64,000 nt of DNA, taken from NCBI GenBank assembly GCA_038049695.1, contig CP142453.1:20898001-20962000 (forward strand), in the 5' to 3' direction. Below the pieces are notes generated by a model. It was not told the origin of the DNA, made no database searches, and saw only the letters and a program-made list of their open reading frames with translations. This DNA is from Cinnamomum chago (lineage: Eukaryota > Streptophyta > Magnoliopsida > Laurales > Lauraceae). A program made the position numbers and the translations under genes. Below, piece after piece: positions 42,881 to 55,862 of this stretch (position 1 is its first letter; each line of letters opens with the position of its first letter).

Positions 42881-44559
42881 TGGTAGTTGATTTCACTATA
42901 CGATTGAGCATATGATTTATATCGTGATTAACTCACCCTCATTGTAAAAGAAGCAAGGAGAACCCCATCTAAAGAGAGGAATGTAAAGGCTCTTCCTAGA
43001 AGTTTTCGTTTACAAAATCCACCTGAAGTCTTTTCCCACAACACTTTCTTACAAATCCAATTAGTTTTAATTTACCCAGAGAGTAAAGTTGAATTTAGAT
43101 GGCAGAGCCCCTCACCCCATCTGTGTAAGTTGGCCCTTCCTACCTTGTCGTGTAATAAAAGAGTAAAAGTCCTGTTATCTATCTTGCTTTTAACATATTG
43201 GTTTAACTGACACTAACTCCCGAAATTGATATAATAAAAAGTGCAAATAGAGAGATTCAAGATTTTAAAAAGCAGCGCGGGCCATATCTGGTGAGAACTG
43301 CCGCCACCCTTCTCATATTCTCGGCTATGTAGAAAGAGCCTTTGTAGATATCTTCTTATTTTATGAAGATCTCTTCTGCCTCTTCATATGATCTTTTCAA
43401 TACGATCCATACGAGGGGCGGACACAGACACACTCGTTAAACAGGGTTACGCTTCAAAAAATCCAATAAAAATTGTGGATCTACCCTCAAAATCCACATG
43501 AAAACTCTCGATTTTTTCCCAAAAGCAAAATACCTATTAAGATCCGCACCCCTCAAACTAAATTACTAGGCCTGCCACTTCAATCCACTAACCAATATAC
43601 ATGACGGGGGACCCAAAAGCAAAAAAAAAAAAAAAAAACGCTATACATGATATTTGACCATTACATAAAAAGAAATTAATAGTGGTTTAATCTAAGGAAA
43701 AAATCGAATTCTCAATGATAATTTTCCATGGGTGTATATCCAATAACTCATGTTAAGTAGTATCAATATATCCCTATAGAATGAAATGATACCTAATATA
43801 TATAGTATTTTGGACAAGCTTTGGCGCGAACTCGTATAACTTCACATCACATTAAACATATATATCCAATTAAGTTTCACCGGTGGTCCAAATTCATACA
43901 TCATCATCATCATGAACCATACTGATCAGAGACACCCATGACGGATCCCTCACAATTTATAAAACTGGACAAAGTCATGTTCATATTATAACCGAGCTTA
44001 TGATCTGATAATATGTAGGGGTTCTTCTAGACGGGGCCAGCCTGCATTGTGCCGGGCTTGGATATGTAACTCAGCTCATCTAATAATATATGGGTCGGGC
44101 TTGGATTAAGTGATAGAAAGCCCCAAAGGCAAGCTTGACCCGGTTTAAATAAGGAGTGCTTGTTAGTAGGTGATAATATGTCCACACAATAGCTGGAAAT
44201 TAAGTCCATCCATTTGATAAAAATCCGGGTTTGGCCTGGCCTGCCTCGGTCTAATTGACTAAATGGGTGGGCTTGCACCTAGCATTCTCAGCCCATGTCA
44301 GGCTTTGGCCAGATCTGGGCCTTGTAATTTATAGCAGGCTGAGCCTGGGTATGCCTCAGATCCACGTGACCGGACCCCATGAACACTCCTAATCAGATGA
44401 ATCAAAAAGATGGGCTACAAACAGTTACAAACCAATATTAAAATAATGACCTACTTACAAATCTTAGCATTGGCTAAATATTAGAAAAATTCTAAACAAA
44501 TGGGCATTATACTGGTGGGGATAATTAGTTTAATGTTGATTAAAAAGGACTTTAAATTA

Positions 44560-45130
44560 GTTTATCTGTATATTATATGATTTTATCTGAGTTTGATTTG
44601 TAATTAACTGTGTTTGTTATCAATTAAATAGGGTTCCAAATAAAATTATCTGACTGTGACACGATTTTATCTGATTTTCTTTTGAATGTATTTGAGATTC
44701 TTATAAAATAATACGAGTTTGGTGTAAAATTAAATGGATTTCGCATGATTTTATTTGACTTTGAAATATATTAACTTTGTTTTAAATGAATTTTTCTGAG
44801 TTTGCTGTGAATTTATCTGAGTGTGATATGAATTAAACCGGATTAATGCGAATTTATCTGAATTTGAAATTAATTAATTTAAGTTTGTTGTGCATTTATA
44901 TTAATTTAATGTAAACTTTTTTTAATTTTGATGTGAGTTTATATGAATTTATCTGTATTCGAAATCATAACCAGTTTGGTTTGGCGAGATTAGGTTTGGT
45001 TTGACTAGATTTGATTTGAATTTATCTAAATCTGATATAAAATTATCTGTGTCTGAAGTGAATTTAAATGAATTTGTTTATGATTTCATCTAACTTTGTT
45101 ATGGTTTTATCTAACTTTGCTTTTAGACTG
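44560..45130. repeat. Highly degenerate minisatellite (TTTATCTGAGTTTGAT-like)
   Basis: The phrase TTTATCTGA(G/A)TTTGA, with variants ATTTATCTG and GATTTTATCTGA, recurs more than a dozen times at irregular 20-45 bp intervals. It appears to be an old tandem array decayed by substitution and indels. Confidence 0.55.
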
Positions 45131-48100
45131 GGATGAGTTAAGATATCATTTTAGCTTAGTTGTATAAGGTTCTGTCGAAAAATCATCTTACTACATTTAA
45201 ATTTGACGGTAATCAGGGAAAGACGATGAGTTGGAGCTAAAAACCAGGATTAAATTGCATGATACCTATTCAAACGGTTAGAAGGGCAAATCTGTCACAA
45301 AGAAATCTGATGTGGCATGCGAAGGGACCACCGTCCGAATTAATCCCATGCGCAACGGTCTTTAGGCCTTAAACAATAATGTTGTGTACTAGAGACTTTA
45401 TAACACAATAATCGGGGATCTCTCGCTAATTTATCCAAATAATTTTAGGATCATCGACACTAGCATTATCTTTGTTTGATCTCTCTCAAGAAAATAAAAA
45501 TGTTATATTGCATTTCATTGGAATTTCACAATAACAATTATAAAAAATTGAAAAACTACAATTCTTCCGATGATCAGAAAACTATTATTGATCGGAAAAA
45601 AAAAATCCAAAGTGTAGAGTAAGAAAACCTTGCATGGTGAAGATGGATTGAAAGGATAAAAAAAATGCAATATTTGAAGAGATTGACAAAGATGGTCTCT
45701 CAGAAATAGAGGCCAGGATAAGTAGAATCAGTTCTCTCCTAGTTACACCTAAAGTCAAAGATTATGAATTACCATTACACTTAGAAAACTAAAGGGCATT
45801 TGGGAACTCTAAGAATAATCTCTTATTTTGTGATTTAGAGTTTATTCACATATTAAAGTATTTTGCAAACCTATAATTTTAGAATTTATTTACAAATTAG
45901 AGCTTTTGCCTCTAAAAACACAAGCAATGGAATGCATCTTTTCTTCTAGAGTATTTTTAAGCTAAAGCAGATGAAGGTGGACACGGCAAAATATACAAAC
46001 ATTTTGGATGAAAATAATCTCATAAAATTCTCAAAATGTTGTTATGGCTGGTTTTACATTGTGATTTATAAAAGGTGAGACCCAATAGCCTTATGAAATA
46101 AGAGCTTGGTTTTATAACTTTACCAAACACACTAGTTATAAATTCAAACTTAAACATTAGAGCTTTTATTTTTGACCTAATCTAATTAGCTCTTATTAAT
46201 AAGGTTAGAGTTTCCTAAACCCTAAGACTCATAGCAAAAATAAGATATGACACTTACCTAAAGAAGAATATAAAAGAATATTAGTATAAGGAATTGAATC
46301 ATATGCTTCAGAATCACCAATTTTTTGGTATCTTAATTTTAACTAGATATTTTGATCTTTGGGAATTTTTTTTTAAAGTTTCAATATATTATTTTGTCTT
46401 GATCAAGGGCCAATATAATGGGTAATAATCAATATACACAGTGGGAGATTTAATGGAAATAACTCAATGTTGAGAATCCTTAAGGAAAAGGAAAATTCCC
46501 ATGTTTTCACCTTGTCTTTTGCTTGAGAAATGGGTTAATGAAAAACCACTCTCAACAAGTAAAAATAATCAGTGCAATGTATCTTTTACACAGAAACAAT
46601 AATTTAACACAGGCATTTAACGTTCATGATTTTTTTTATGCTAGCACATTGTAGTGCTCTATCATTTATCAACACGCTCTGTTTAACAGGGTCCTTAAAC
46701 AGATGGGGCTTTATATCTCTATATCAGGTTGCATATGCTTATATCACAAGGAATTCTGTAGAGAAATGATATTGGTAGGAAATGTAGTTTATGATCATCA
46801 TAAGGTACGATTTGATCCACCACAAGAACTCAGGAAATTCCGAGGACGACACAGAAGTAGCATCGGCATAATCAAGAACCCAAAAGTTACATATTCATTT
46901 TCTTCAACACAAAATCCAAACCCAAACCCAAACCCAAAAGAAAGTGATTGAATAGAATAAAGCCAGAATCAACAAAAAAATGAATGCACAATTTCAAACA
47001 CGAGATCAGACTAGATTTTGACCAATGGCTGCTTGAGAGTTGTGGGGCTTGAAAGGGAAAGAAGCACTCCCAGCTATATTTTTTCATGAGAATTCTTGAC
47101 TAGAATTTGTAATGTTGGGGAATTCATAAATATGATGAGATGGTTTTTGCCTTTGGCATTTGAAATGCCATGTTATTTATTTTGATAGAATTCTGGATTC
47201 CAACCACCTAAAAAGTCTCCAATGATCTTTGAAATTTAGAGAAATTTAGCTTTCATGGCTTTTGAAGATGCTCCACCCAATATGAGGATTCATAAATTAT
47301 AGCCCATGAGACAACTTTTGAACAATTTACAAATTCTTCATACATGAAATTTCTAAATTCTAGTACCGCAACATAGCCTAAATCTAGCCAGGGCCCCCTT
47401 TTTTATTGGAGATTTTTTACAAGAACTACTGTGTTTGGATTTTCTAAACGTTGATGTGGTGGCTTGTACCCGGCATTTGCAAATGTCATATTTCATTGCA
47501 TGAATTCAAAAATCCTATCCACTTAAGAATTCAGAAAATTTACTTACCTACATGGCCTCAAATGACCTTTGGAATTTCTGGAATTCCAACTCCTTCACTT
47601 TTTTGTAAAGTTTCTGAATGCTTGAATACAAGAGAGGATTAAATAATTTCACTATTTTAGAGCATTTACATATTCTAGAGACAGTGATTCTTTGAATTAC
47701 CATAAAGAAACATGCACTAGTGAATGGGCTCTAAGCTCCTCACCAAAACTTTTCTCTACTTTAAATGTAATTAGAAGAGGAGGTTACAATCCTGTCTTTG
47801 GACAAGAATGATAGTGTCAAGTCGAACGATTCTGGATATTTCGAGTGTCTCACTCGTGTTCCCTCTTGGGTTAATCACGTTCTGTCCTTTGATGAATGGT
47901 AAATATAATAAGTAGATGAAAGACTTTCCTTAGATGCATGGCCCCATGTCATAAATGTATTTAACCATGTTATCACATGGACTGAAGTTGCCAGCATGAA
48001 AAAGTCTCCATGGATGGGCACCACGTTGAAAGGGACCATTTTAGATTTCTCGACGCACTCACTCACGTTCCCCTTTTGATTATGTTTTTGTGCTACAGCT

Positions 48101-48903
48101 GGTCTAGGAATGATACTCTCCCTTGGAGGACCAGGGATTCATAAAGGAAGATGTATGAAAACCAAAAAGTGCCCACACCACTCAATTATGAGTAGTTGGC
48201 ACTTGGCACATCACTGTGATGAATGAAAAGGATAATAAAAAAATAATTAAAAGAATTTCCTTAGATGGGCCCATGTTAAAAATGGAGTTAATCATCATGC
48301 TATAATAAAGATTGAAGTTGCTAGTACAAAAGATTGTTCTTAGATGGGCCCCCTGTTAAAAAAAAAAAAAACAGAGAGGATGATTTTGGATTTTCTAACT
48401 CACATTCTTTTCCTTAGATGCATGAAAATGAATATGGGAAGATGAATGAGTTTCCTTAGATGGGACCATGACAATGGGGATGGAAGGAAGGGAGATAGAC
48501 ATAACACGTTCAGGTAAAGGGCAGGGTTACAGTGCAACACCCCAGCATTATAATGCATGGTGGGTTCAGCTTTTTAAAATCCGAGCGAGCGACTCATCAG
48601 TCCTAACTTCCTATGTGGTGATCAACATGTAAATTATTTTTCAAATACATAAGATGGCCACCATTGGAATTTCCAGTATATAGACACATGATGAACTTCC
48701 TTTAGTTTCTCTAGTTTGGGATAAAAATGTAGTCAGTCCCTCATGTGTGGTCCATCTAATGGTTGGCCCACAAAAAACTTCTTTGAAAATCCTGATACTT
48801 GGTCCACGATGATTCTGGCCCCCAACTGACCCATTTACATCCCCCCTCTCTATATAGAGGCCAACTCTCATAACTTGCCGCTTAAGTTATCATAAGGTGA
48901 AAC
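45131..48903. other. Interval without a recognised gene
   Basis: AT-rich sequence. Small open frames (for example 46703-46951 with a (CCCAAA)n-coded NPNPNP tail) show no family. GAATTCC-rich segments near 47200-47640 may be MITE remnants. Nothing is supported as coding. Confidence 0.4.
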
Positions 48904-49054
48904 ATGGCTGGTCTCACAAATCAAAGTTGATTATATTGTTTTTTGTATGATGATCGTCTCTAAAATCAAGATAAATCCAATCAAATCTAGATTTTTCAAT
49001 TCCATCAAGCAAAAAACAGATATAATCAACTTTGATTTGTGGGATCAGTACCAT
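48904..49054. mobile_element. Short fold-back MITE
   Basis: Inverted repeat: left ATGGCTGGTCTCACAAATCA and right (reversed) ATGGTACTGATCCCACAAAT; CAAAGTTGATTATAT occurs inverted in both arms. About 150 bp, no ORF. Confidence 0.65.
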
Positions 49055-49118
49055 TCTAACTTAGGATAAACTAAGCTGCAGCTTAGGAGAACCCTACTCA
49101 TATATATATATATTTACA

Positions 49119-49274
49119 TAGGGAAATGCTGCTATGAGAGATATCTTTCACCTTATATGAGAGATAAGGTGGAGCTCTCGTATTCATATCCAATGCCAAC
49201 AACTTAAATGTAGGGGCTCTCACCCTTATCTTTGATATAAGGTAAGAAATATCTCTCATAGGAGCATCTCCCTA
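49119..49274. mobile_element. Fold-back MITE
   Basis: TAGGGAAATGCTGCTATGAG at the left matches the reversed right end TAGGGAGATGCTCCTATGAG; ACCTTATAT/ATATAAGGT continue the stem. TA-rich flanks suggest insertion into (TA)n. Confidence 0.6.
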
Positions 49275-49300
49275 TATATATATATATATTTATATATATA

Positions 49301-49480
49301 GGGGTATTCAAGTGAGGGATTCCCTTACCATATGTGGTGAGGGACTCCCTTTTTGGGGAGGTTTCAAGTACAAACGGGTGCACTCCCTTCAAGTACAAAA
49401 GCCCTTTTGTACTTGAAACCTCCCAAAAAATGAGAGTCTCTCACCATACATGGTGAGGAAATCTCTCAGTTGAATATTTT
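49301..49480. mobile_element. Fold-back MITE
   Basis: TATTCAAGTGAGGGATT at the left pairs with reversed TATTCAACTGAGAGATT at the right; a strong inner stem includes GGAGGTTTCAAGTACAAA. About 180 bp, no ORF. Confidence 0.6.
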
Positions 49481-50049
49481 CCATTCAGATTCTAGCAAAT
49501 TAGGGCAAAACCACTACAGTACAATCAATCAGTTGACCATTCACTCTACGAGGGTGATTGGTTGCGGAATTTCGTCTCGTCTGTGACTCTAGGATGAATG
49601 GTCCCAGTCTATCTGATGCTGACTCAGAGAAAGTAATGCATTTGCAGTGGGAGAGAAGGGACAGAGAGATGTTGGTTGATGCATGATGGTAGTTGCATCC
49701 TCCAGTAGTAGAACGTGCATCTACAAAAGAGTACTATTATTTTATACATACATACGAAGGAAAGAAAGATAAAAAATAATAATACTCTTTTGTAGATGCA
49801 CGTTCTACGACTAGAGGATGCAACTAGCCAACTACCATCAGGCATCAACCGACATCTCTCAAAAAATAATAGTATTCTTTTGTAGATGCACGTTCTACGA
49901 GTGGAGGATACGACAGATAGACTGGGACCATTCATCCTAGAGTCACAGATGAGACGAAATTCCGCAGCCAATCACCCTCATAGAGTGAATGGTCAACTGA
50001 TTGATTGTACTGTAGTGGTTTTGGCACTAATCTGCTAGAATCTGGATGG
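49481..50049. mobile_element. Long-TIR fold-back element, about 570 bp
   Basis: Arms of about 130 bp: left CCATTCAGATTCTAGC... to CCCAGTCTATCTG (near 49615); the right arm is its inverted copy from about 49914 to 50049. Inside is a second inverted pair (TTTTGTAGATGCACGTTCTA near 49790 and 49880; its complement near 49710-49735). Long arms suggest a Mutator-like MITE, but I see no 9-bp TSD. Confidence 0.65.
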
Positions 50050-50957
50050 CACCTCTAGTTTATCCAAATCTCAATAAAGGCAAACCAACTTGTCTGCCAA
50101 GAAAACATAAAAATTGAATACATTTGAATTAATGGCCCAATGAGCCGCCTTGGATGACTAAAGTATAAAAGAGGAGAGGGGAAGGAAACGAGGGTGTTGG
50201 ATGAGTATGCCTTTCTCATGTCCTTTATTTATTTTTCATTATACATGAGTTATTTGATGGTGGCCTTTTATATTTACTTTTGATTCTTCACTTTTTAACC
50301 ACTAGTAAAAATAGAAAGTGTTAGAATACTTTAATTGGATGAAACAAACAGCCCTAAGCATGGAAGTTGTTAATCTTGGCTTAATTTGACAATTTAACTA
50401 ATTTCTTCTTATAAATATTCATGATTGATTATTCAATATTAATTTCTCAATCTCCCATTTTTAACACCACTGATTAGGCTGCTAGGCTCATCAATTGCAA
50501 ACTAGGTGATTTTGGGGTTGTTATACCCCATCTAACTGTATGGTGTGAAAGAGAGCTCAGATCATGGAACATGAAAAACCAGATATTAAAAGGGTATGAT
50601 ATACATACTGTGCAAGACAAATATAATACTAAGGAGGAAAATAATTCAATACCCAATCCTGCTTTTACGTGGGAGCCTCATGTCACAAGCGGAGTCTATT
50701 CACCGATTCCTCTGATGTTGATTGGAGTGAAGAAAGGGAACTTACTTTTGTTTTGCATCTTTATTTTCAACCTCTATTTGTTTAAATTATGATTTAAAGC
50801 TTGTAGGGATTTGAAAAGTAAGGGCATTTGACACGTAATTCTACTTTTACCGACTTAAAGATGAGTAAAGACAGATCCTTCTAAAATGAGATGCCCCACT
50901 ATTAGACATCTGAGATTAAAAGACAGGACCTCAAAAAAATGAGAGGTGGAAGTTTTA
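50050..50957. other. Interval without a recognised gene
   Basis: AT-rich, with no supported ORF or repeat. Confidence 0.4.
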
Positions 50958-51490
50958 GGGCATGTTTGTGTAACACTTTTCCGTGGAAAAGTTAATGATT
51001 TTCCGCGGAAAATCTATTTTTCCGGTGTTTGGTGCGGAACAATTCCGCGGAAATGTTTTCCTGCCTCGTCAGCATTTTCCTTGATAACTATGGAAATGGG
51101 TTTCCCATGGGGGGGTATGGGAAATGGTTTTCCTCGGAAAACTTCTCTATCTTTTCCTCACTCTTGTCCATTTCAACCCAAAAACCCTATAACTCTTTCA
51201 TATTTTATGTCTTTATATAAATTATTAGTTAATGTTAAATAAATAATATACATGTTATGTTATTTTTCTTCAAAAAATTATATCACCAAATAAGAAATTT
51301 TGATTTTCGATAAGGAATCCACAGCTGCACCAAACAATATTTGCACCAATTCAATGAGAAAACTCTTTTTGCACCAAACATGAAATTTTAAATTCTATGG
51401 AAATCCTTTTCCGATGTTTTCATTTCCATAGAATTTGCTAACGTGGCAATTTTCTCTTTCCGCGGAAAGGGTGTGTACACAAACGTGCCC
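50958..51490. mobile_element. Tourist/PIF-Harbinger-like MITE
   Basis: GGGCATGTTTGTGTAACA at the left and reversed GGGCACGTTTGTGTACAC at the right, flanked by TTA (50955-50957, 51491-51493). Internal TTCCGCGGAA motifs are repeated. Same terminus type as 5113-5532. Confidence 0.7.
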
Positions 51491-51874
51491 TTAATGTTTT
51501 ATTTTGAAGGCGAAACATATTTTCTGATTTTAGCTTTTCTTTTATTTTTTATGGCTCCATCAAAAGAAGAGTAGAGATACTAAACAAAGCCTCACTTCCA
51601 TAATTCAAGGCTAGATTATTTCCACATAATAGATATACATTTATAGTCGAATGCTCTCTACTGAAGGATTATACAAGAAATGATGGTATAAATTAAGATA
51701 TATTATAAGGTAGCAATATAGATGAGACCTACTTTTTTAGAATTTAAATTAATTAGATGATGGCTGCGTGTTACTTTTTCATCTTCTCTTTATTCTATTT
51801 CAATGCTATTTTTCTATATTCACCTTTGATTCTTCAATTCTAAACACCTAAAGAAATATTGTTAAATCAAAATC

Positions 51875-51913
<39 letters not shown>

Positions 51914-52854
51914 AGTGTAAAAGATGATCGTGATCAATAACATTAATGGGCCTTCTTAAGAAAAATCTAAACCATTAAAAAAAGTCATTCCCCCTATATA
52001 ATCTTTAAAAGATCTTCACTTAAATGATCCATACTCAGAACAATAACTTTTAGAGCATTTAGATAATTAAATATTTAAAAAATAATAATGTTTTCTAGAG
52101 AGTACCTTTTGACAGGCCCACATCATATTGGAGTGACCCACCTTCATATTAATATTTTTTGAACAATCAAATAAAAGAATATAAATAGCTCAAAGATCTC
52201 TTATAAATAAATCTAACGTTGGGCCTAGATCACAGTGAGTTAAACTTTTGTAAAGAATAGGACAATTTTTTTTTGTAAGATTTAGATTCTTTTTAATGGG
52301 CCCACTCTAAAGATCAGCCCTAGAGGATTTGCACTTATATCCTATTTTCAGTTTTCTTAAGTGGGCTCCACTGAAGAGCCTTATAAACTTTAATTAAAAT
52401 AGAAAGAAAACGGTTTGGATTTGAAATGCCCACTTTACAAATGCAAGGAGGATGACAAGAAGAACATTTTGCCAAAAGACAGGAAATACTAAAATGGTTA
52501 TTCCTTTTATATTTTTAGGAGAATTCAAAAGACAAGAATATTGAGAAGGAATAAAAACGTATAAAATTAAAATGGCCATTTGAATTGCTAAATTTTTTCC
52601 ATTTTATACAAAATAAAGAAGAAGTTGACCCCTCCCCCCTCCCTGACACCCAGTGCCATTTTGTAAAACGTGGGCTTGTTCATGAATCATTCATACTACA
52701 TCCCTCTAATAAAAAAACTATAAGAAGCATATATTGGCTGTAGACAAGCAGCGCGGGCCTAGTTAATAAGCTGTAAGAACTAAAATCAAACTATAGGCAC
52801 AGACCCTTTTTATCAACCCCTGATCCTTTTGTCTATGCCTGACAAATTGTCTTA
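51491..52854. other. Interval without a gene
   Basis: AT-rich; includes the poly-G tract at 51877-51912. No coding sequence is supported. Confidence 0.4.
51877..51912 (+). repeat. Uninterrupted G36 homopolymer
   Basis: Thirty-six consecutive G residues in an AT-rich neighbourhood. Confidence 0.95.
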
Positions 52855-53394
52855 GGGCTTGTTTGGCAAATCTTATATTTACGAAATAGATTTGTGTGAT
52901 ATAGATCTATTTCAAATGGAGTGATTTGAAATAGATATTTTGTAAATAGACTGTTTGGTAAGACATAGATATTTTAAAAATAGACTGTTTGGTAAGACAC
53001 ATGTAAAAATAGACCTAATGGTCTAGGCTTTTTACAGATATCTCAAGATCCGTGATCATCCAACAGATGAAATTTGGACACGTGGTCATGTTTGGTATTG
53101 TTAGGATTTATAACCGTTCAGATCATCATGTAGGGTCTCATAATGTAAAAGAAAAAAGAAAAAACAGTGATATAAAAATCAACGTGCTAATCACTGTAGC
53201 CGCGCATGTCTTAGCGCTTCAGACTTTTATGTCCATTTCAATTCACACCCTTTTGGTTGCTTTTCAAAACAGACAGTTTCTGTCTTTTTGCCTTTTCAAA
53301 CAGAGGTACTATTCAAGTAACCAAACGGTCTATTTACGTTTTTAAACAGTTTTTAGCCGATAAGATGTGGAAAAAAGACTTGCCAAACGGGCAC
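52855..53394. mobile_element. Tourist/PIF-Harbinger-like MITE
   Basis: GGGCTTGTTTGGCAAATCTT and reversed GTGCCCGTTTGGCAAGTCTT, flanked by TTA (52852-52854, 53395-53397). Internal 30-bp repeats (ATAGACTGTTTGGTAAGACA) occur near 52945 and 52980. Confidence 0.6.
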
Positions 53395-54213
53395 TTAATA
53401 AGTTTGGCCAAGAAGAGACACTCATATAAGTTTTGTCCAAAAGTATGTCACAACTATAAAGGGCAAGTGTCACAGCTATAAAGGGCAAGTGCTTAGGACC
53501 CCAGAGGTACTAAAGATATTTAGGAAAGACCGGTAGTATGTGGATCTACTTGAATGAGTAGAGAATATTTTTTTTAGCCCTGCCAAGCAGGCTTGAACCC
53601 AAGAGAGAGCCCGTATAAGATGAGGTAGATAAGGAGGTAGTCCACTCAAGTGGGAAGAAGGCCCACATATTTGAATGAGTAGGTTAGTAGGTCACCAGGA
53701 CATTCTTTTGTTGAAAAGGAGGAACAAATCCTGTATTGTATCGGGTTATAAATAGGTATGGAATTATTTGAGTATTTAAAGTCTCCAACTTCAAATGAAG
53801 TGGGTATAAAATCTGTTCTTTGATCCAAGAAGAATTTCAATTCGGATAAGAATCCCATGCATCCAAAAGATTTGAATTTAAAACCCTAATTTTTGTTTTT
53901 TTAACTTAAGGACTCAAATTTAGGATGACTACATTTACATAATAAAAATATATAAGTTTTAAGGGCCTAAACAGAAGAAGGGTCCCCCCCACAATTATGG
54001 TCTTAAGAGAAGCCTGGTCCAGCCCCCACTTAAATAATGCATAGCCCCCACCTCCCTTCCCCCAACTCAAAATATACCTTTCCCAATCTCTCTTCCTCTC
54101 TCAAAAATCCATTAAGATTTAAAAGAACTAAGTATATTGATGATTACCATTAATTTGAGAATGTTAATGATTTGGGTCAAAAAAATTGTAACACCCAGAT
54201 TTATAGGTTGGAT

Positions 54214-54214
<1 letters not shown>

Positions 54215-54250
<36 letters not shown>
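54215..54250. repeat. (TA)n microsatellite
   Basis: About 18 TA units; another (TA)n lies at about 54510-54537 after a (GT)n run. The 53395-55140 interval otherwise has no gene and is partly upstream sequence of the duplicated unit. Confidence 0.9.
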
Positions 54251-54253
<3 letters not shown>

Positions 54254-54505
54254 CAAATCGCTCAAAATCTATAATTTTTTTGTCCACTTGAAATATGGGT
54301 TTTGAATAATGAACCTTAAAATACTAGTACAAATGTCATATAAATTTTGATGATAGAATGTTAGTTGATGTAATTAGATATTTTGTAATTGCAATACTTT
54401 CTCTTTTACTAGAGTTATGTTAAGAAAGAACAAGAAAATAGTGATCGAATTTTCAATCGACTATTGTACAAACGAAAATCTTGGGTCCACCACCGTGTGT
54501 GTGTG

Positions 54506-54537
<32 letters not shown>

Positions 54538-55404
54538 ATTGATCAATTTTATAGTATTTAAACTCTAATTGAAGTGAAAGTACTTGAGTCAATTCAAAAC
54601 TAATGTAAGACAGGGCAATGATTTTGAATAATAAGGATTTTAAATAACCTTGGAAGTTTCTCATTGTTAATTACTAAGAATGTATTTTTGCAACTTGAAG
54701 ATTTATGCCCAACCCCAACCCCGTACTCCTTCCCAGTAGAGAAAAACAGTTACAAAATTTACCTTCTTTGTCTAATATGATATCACAACAATTGTAAAAA
54801 ATTTGATAGTTTGAAAAAAGAAATCAAAGTAATTTTACCCATACTCTGAATCTGTGATAGATAAACTGAGCTTGAAGACACATTGGTGTAATTACTGCTT
54901 TCCATATATATAGAAAAACTGGCGGAAAAGCAGGATATTTTTTGGAGAAATAATTCTCCATTGCTTTGTCCAAATGATTTTCTACAAAGTAAATCATCAA
55001 AAGCAGTACAATCTCCAACAATTTTACGTATTAGTGTTTTAGACGATGGAAGGGGATAGCATAAAAAGATTTGTCAAGATTCTACGTAGATTTAAAAATA
55101 ACCCTGGTAAACCTCTCCATGAAGTACTGGAATTCCCTATAGCCCGCAGGAGAGCAGAAAACGGGAGAACGTGAGGCTACAATTTGATGCCATACAAACT
55201 CTATCCAAACTGCGTGCCCAAAAGAAAATTACCACTCAACGAGGCCTGAAAGGAGAAGGTAAAAAAAACTTACAAATTCCAATTCCCTGCACACCAGCCG
55301 AAGAGTGTAGACAGTCAAACTTCAACAATAGGGGCCCACACTCATTGCATTTTTCTCTTCCATCTATTGCCGACAAGTCTGATAACACATTGGTGCTACA
55401 ACTC

Positions 55405-55410
55405 TATAAA
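55405..55410 (+). promoter_or_regulatory. TATA box of proline-rich gene C
   Basis: TATAAA in CTCTATAAAAG, 50 bp before the ATG, as in copy B. Confidence 0.75.
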
Positions 55411-55454
55411 AGGGACTCTCTGGCCATGCATCACTCATCATCAACCATCAGAAG

Positions 55455-55862
55455 ATGGCCAAACACATGCGCTTGTTGGTGTTGTTTTTAGGAGTGGTGG
55501 CTCTCACTCTCACCACCACTATCTCAGTGGCTGAGGATGGTTTCATGCCAAAGCTGCCAATTAAGAATCCTTGGCCCAAACTCATACCCCCAGCTATTAA
55601 GAAGATTAAGCCTCCCAAGCTTCCAAGATACAAGCCCCCTCCCCCATCTTATAAGCCACCTCCTAAACACAAACCACCTCCTCTTGAAAATGAGCACCTG
55701 GCCTTTGAAGTGGAAGATCTTGATCATCACAAGCCTCCATATGGGAAGCCACCACCAAAATACAAGCCTCCATATGGGAAGCCGCCACCAAAATACAAGC
55801 CTCCATATGGGAAGCCACCACCGAAACACAAGCCGCCCTACAAGCCTCCCCCATCTAACTAA
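55455..55862 (+). CDS. Secreted repetitive proline-rich cell-wall protein, copy C
   Basis: The 135-residue paralogue of the gene at 39307. Residues 1-26 are a clean signal peptide (LLVLFLGVVALTLTTT, likely cut before EDGF). The mature chain has a basic Pro/Lys-rich N terminus, one non-proline module (LENEHLAFEVEDLDHH), and three 11-residue KPPYGKPPPK(Y/H) repeats ending in YKPPPSN. Tyr replaces the Phe-Glu of copy B repeats, so it has more Tyr for wall cross-linking. It has no intron and the first ATG follows the TATA box. Its 33-bp DNA repeats produce open frames on the other strand and frame, which are shadows. It is probably a structural cell-wall protein; its expression pattern cannot be told. 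Confidence 0.88.
   Translation: MAKHMRLLVLFLGVVALTLTTTISVAEDGFMPKLPIKNPWPKLIPPAIKKIKPPKLPRYKPPPPSYKPPPKHKPPPLENEHLAFEVEDLDHHKPPYGKPPPKYKPPYGKPPPKYKPPYGKPPPKHKPPYKPPPSN

Larger units (their letters stand above)
38000..44530 (+). repeat. Duplication unit copy B (proline-rich gene plus flanks)
   Basis: Colinear similarity to copy C: upstream (about 38740 with 54580; 39020 with 55165), gene (39307 with 55455), downstream (42900-43170 with 56430-56660; 43810-43990 with 57735-57900; 44380-44520 with 58155 and 59195-59510). It is more diverged than A is from C. B carries extra sequence at about 40200-42880 absent from C. Outer limits are approximate. Confidence 0.75.
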
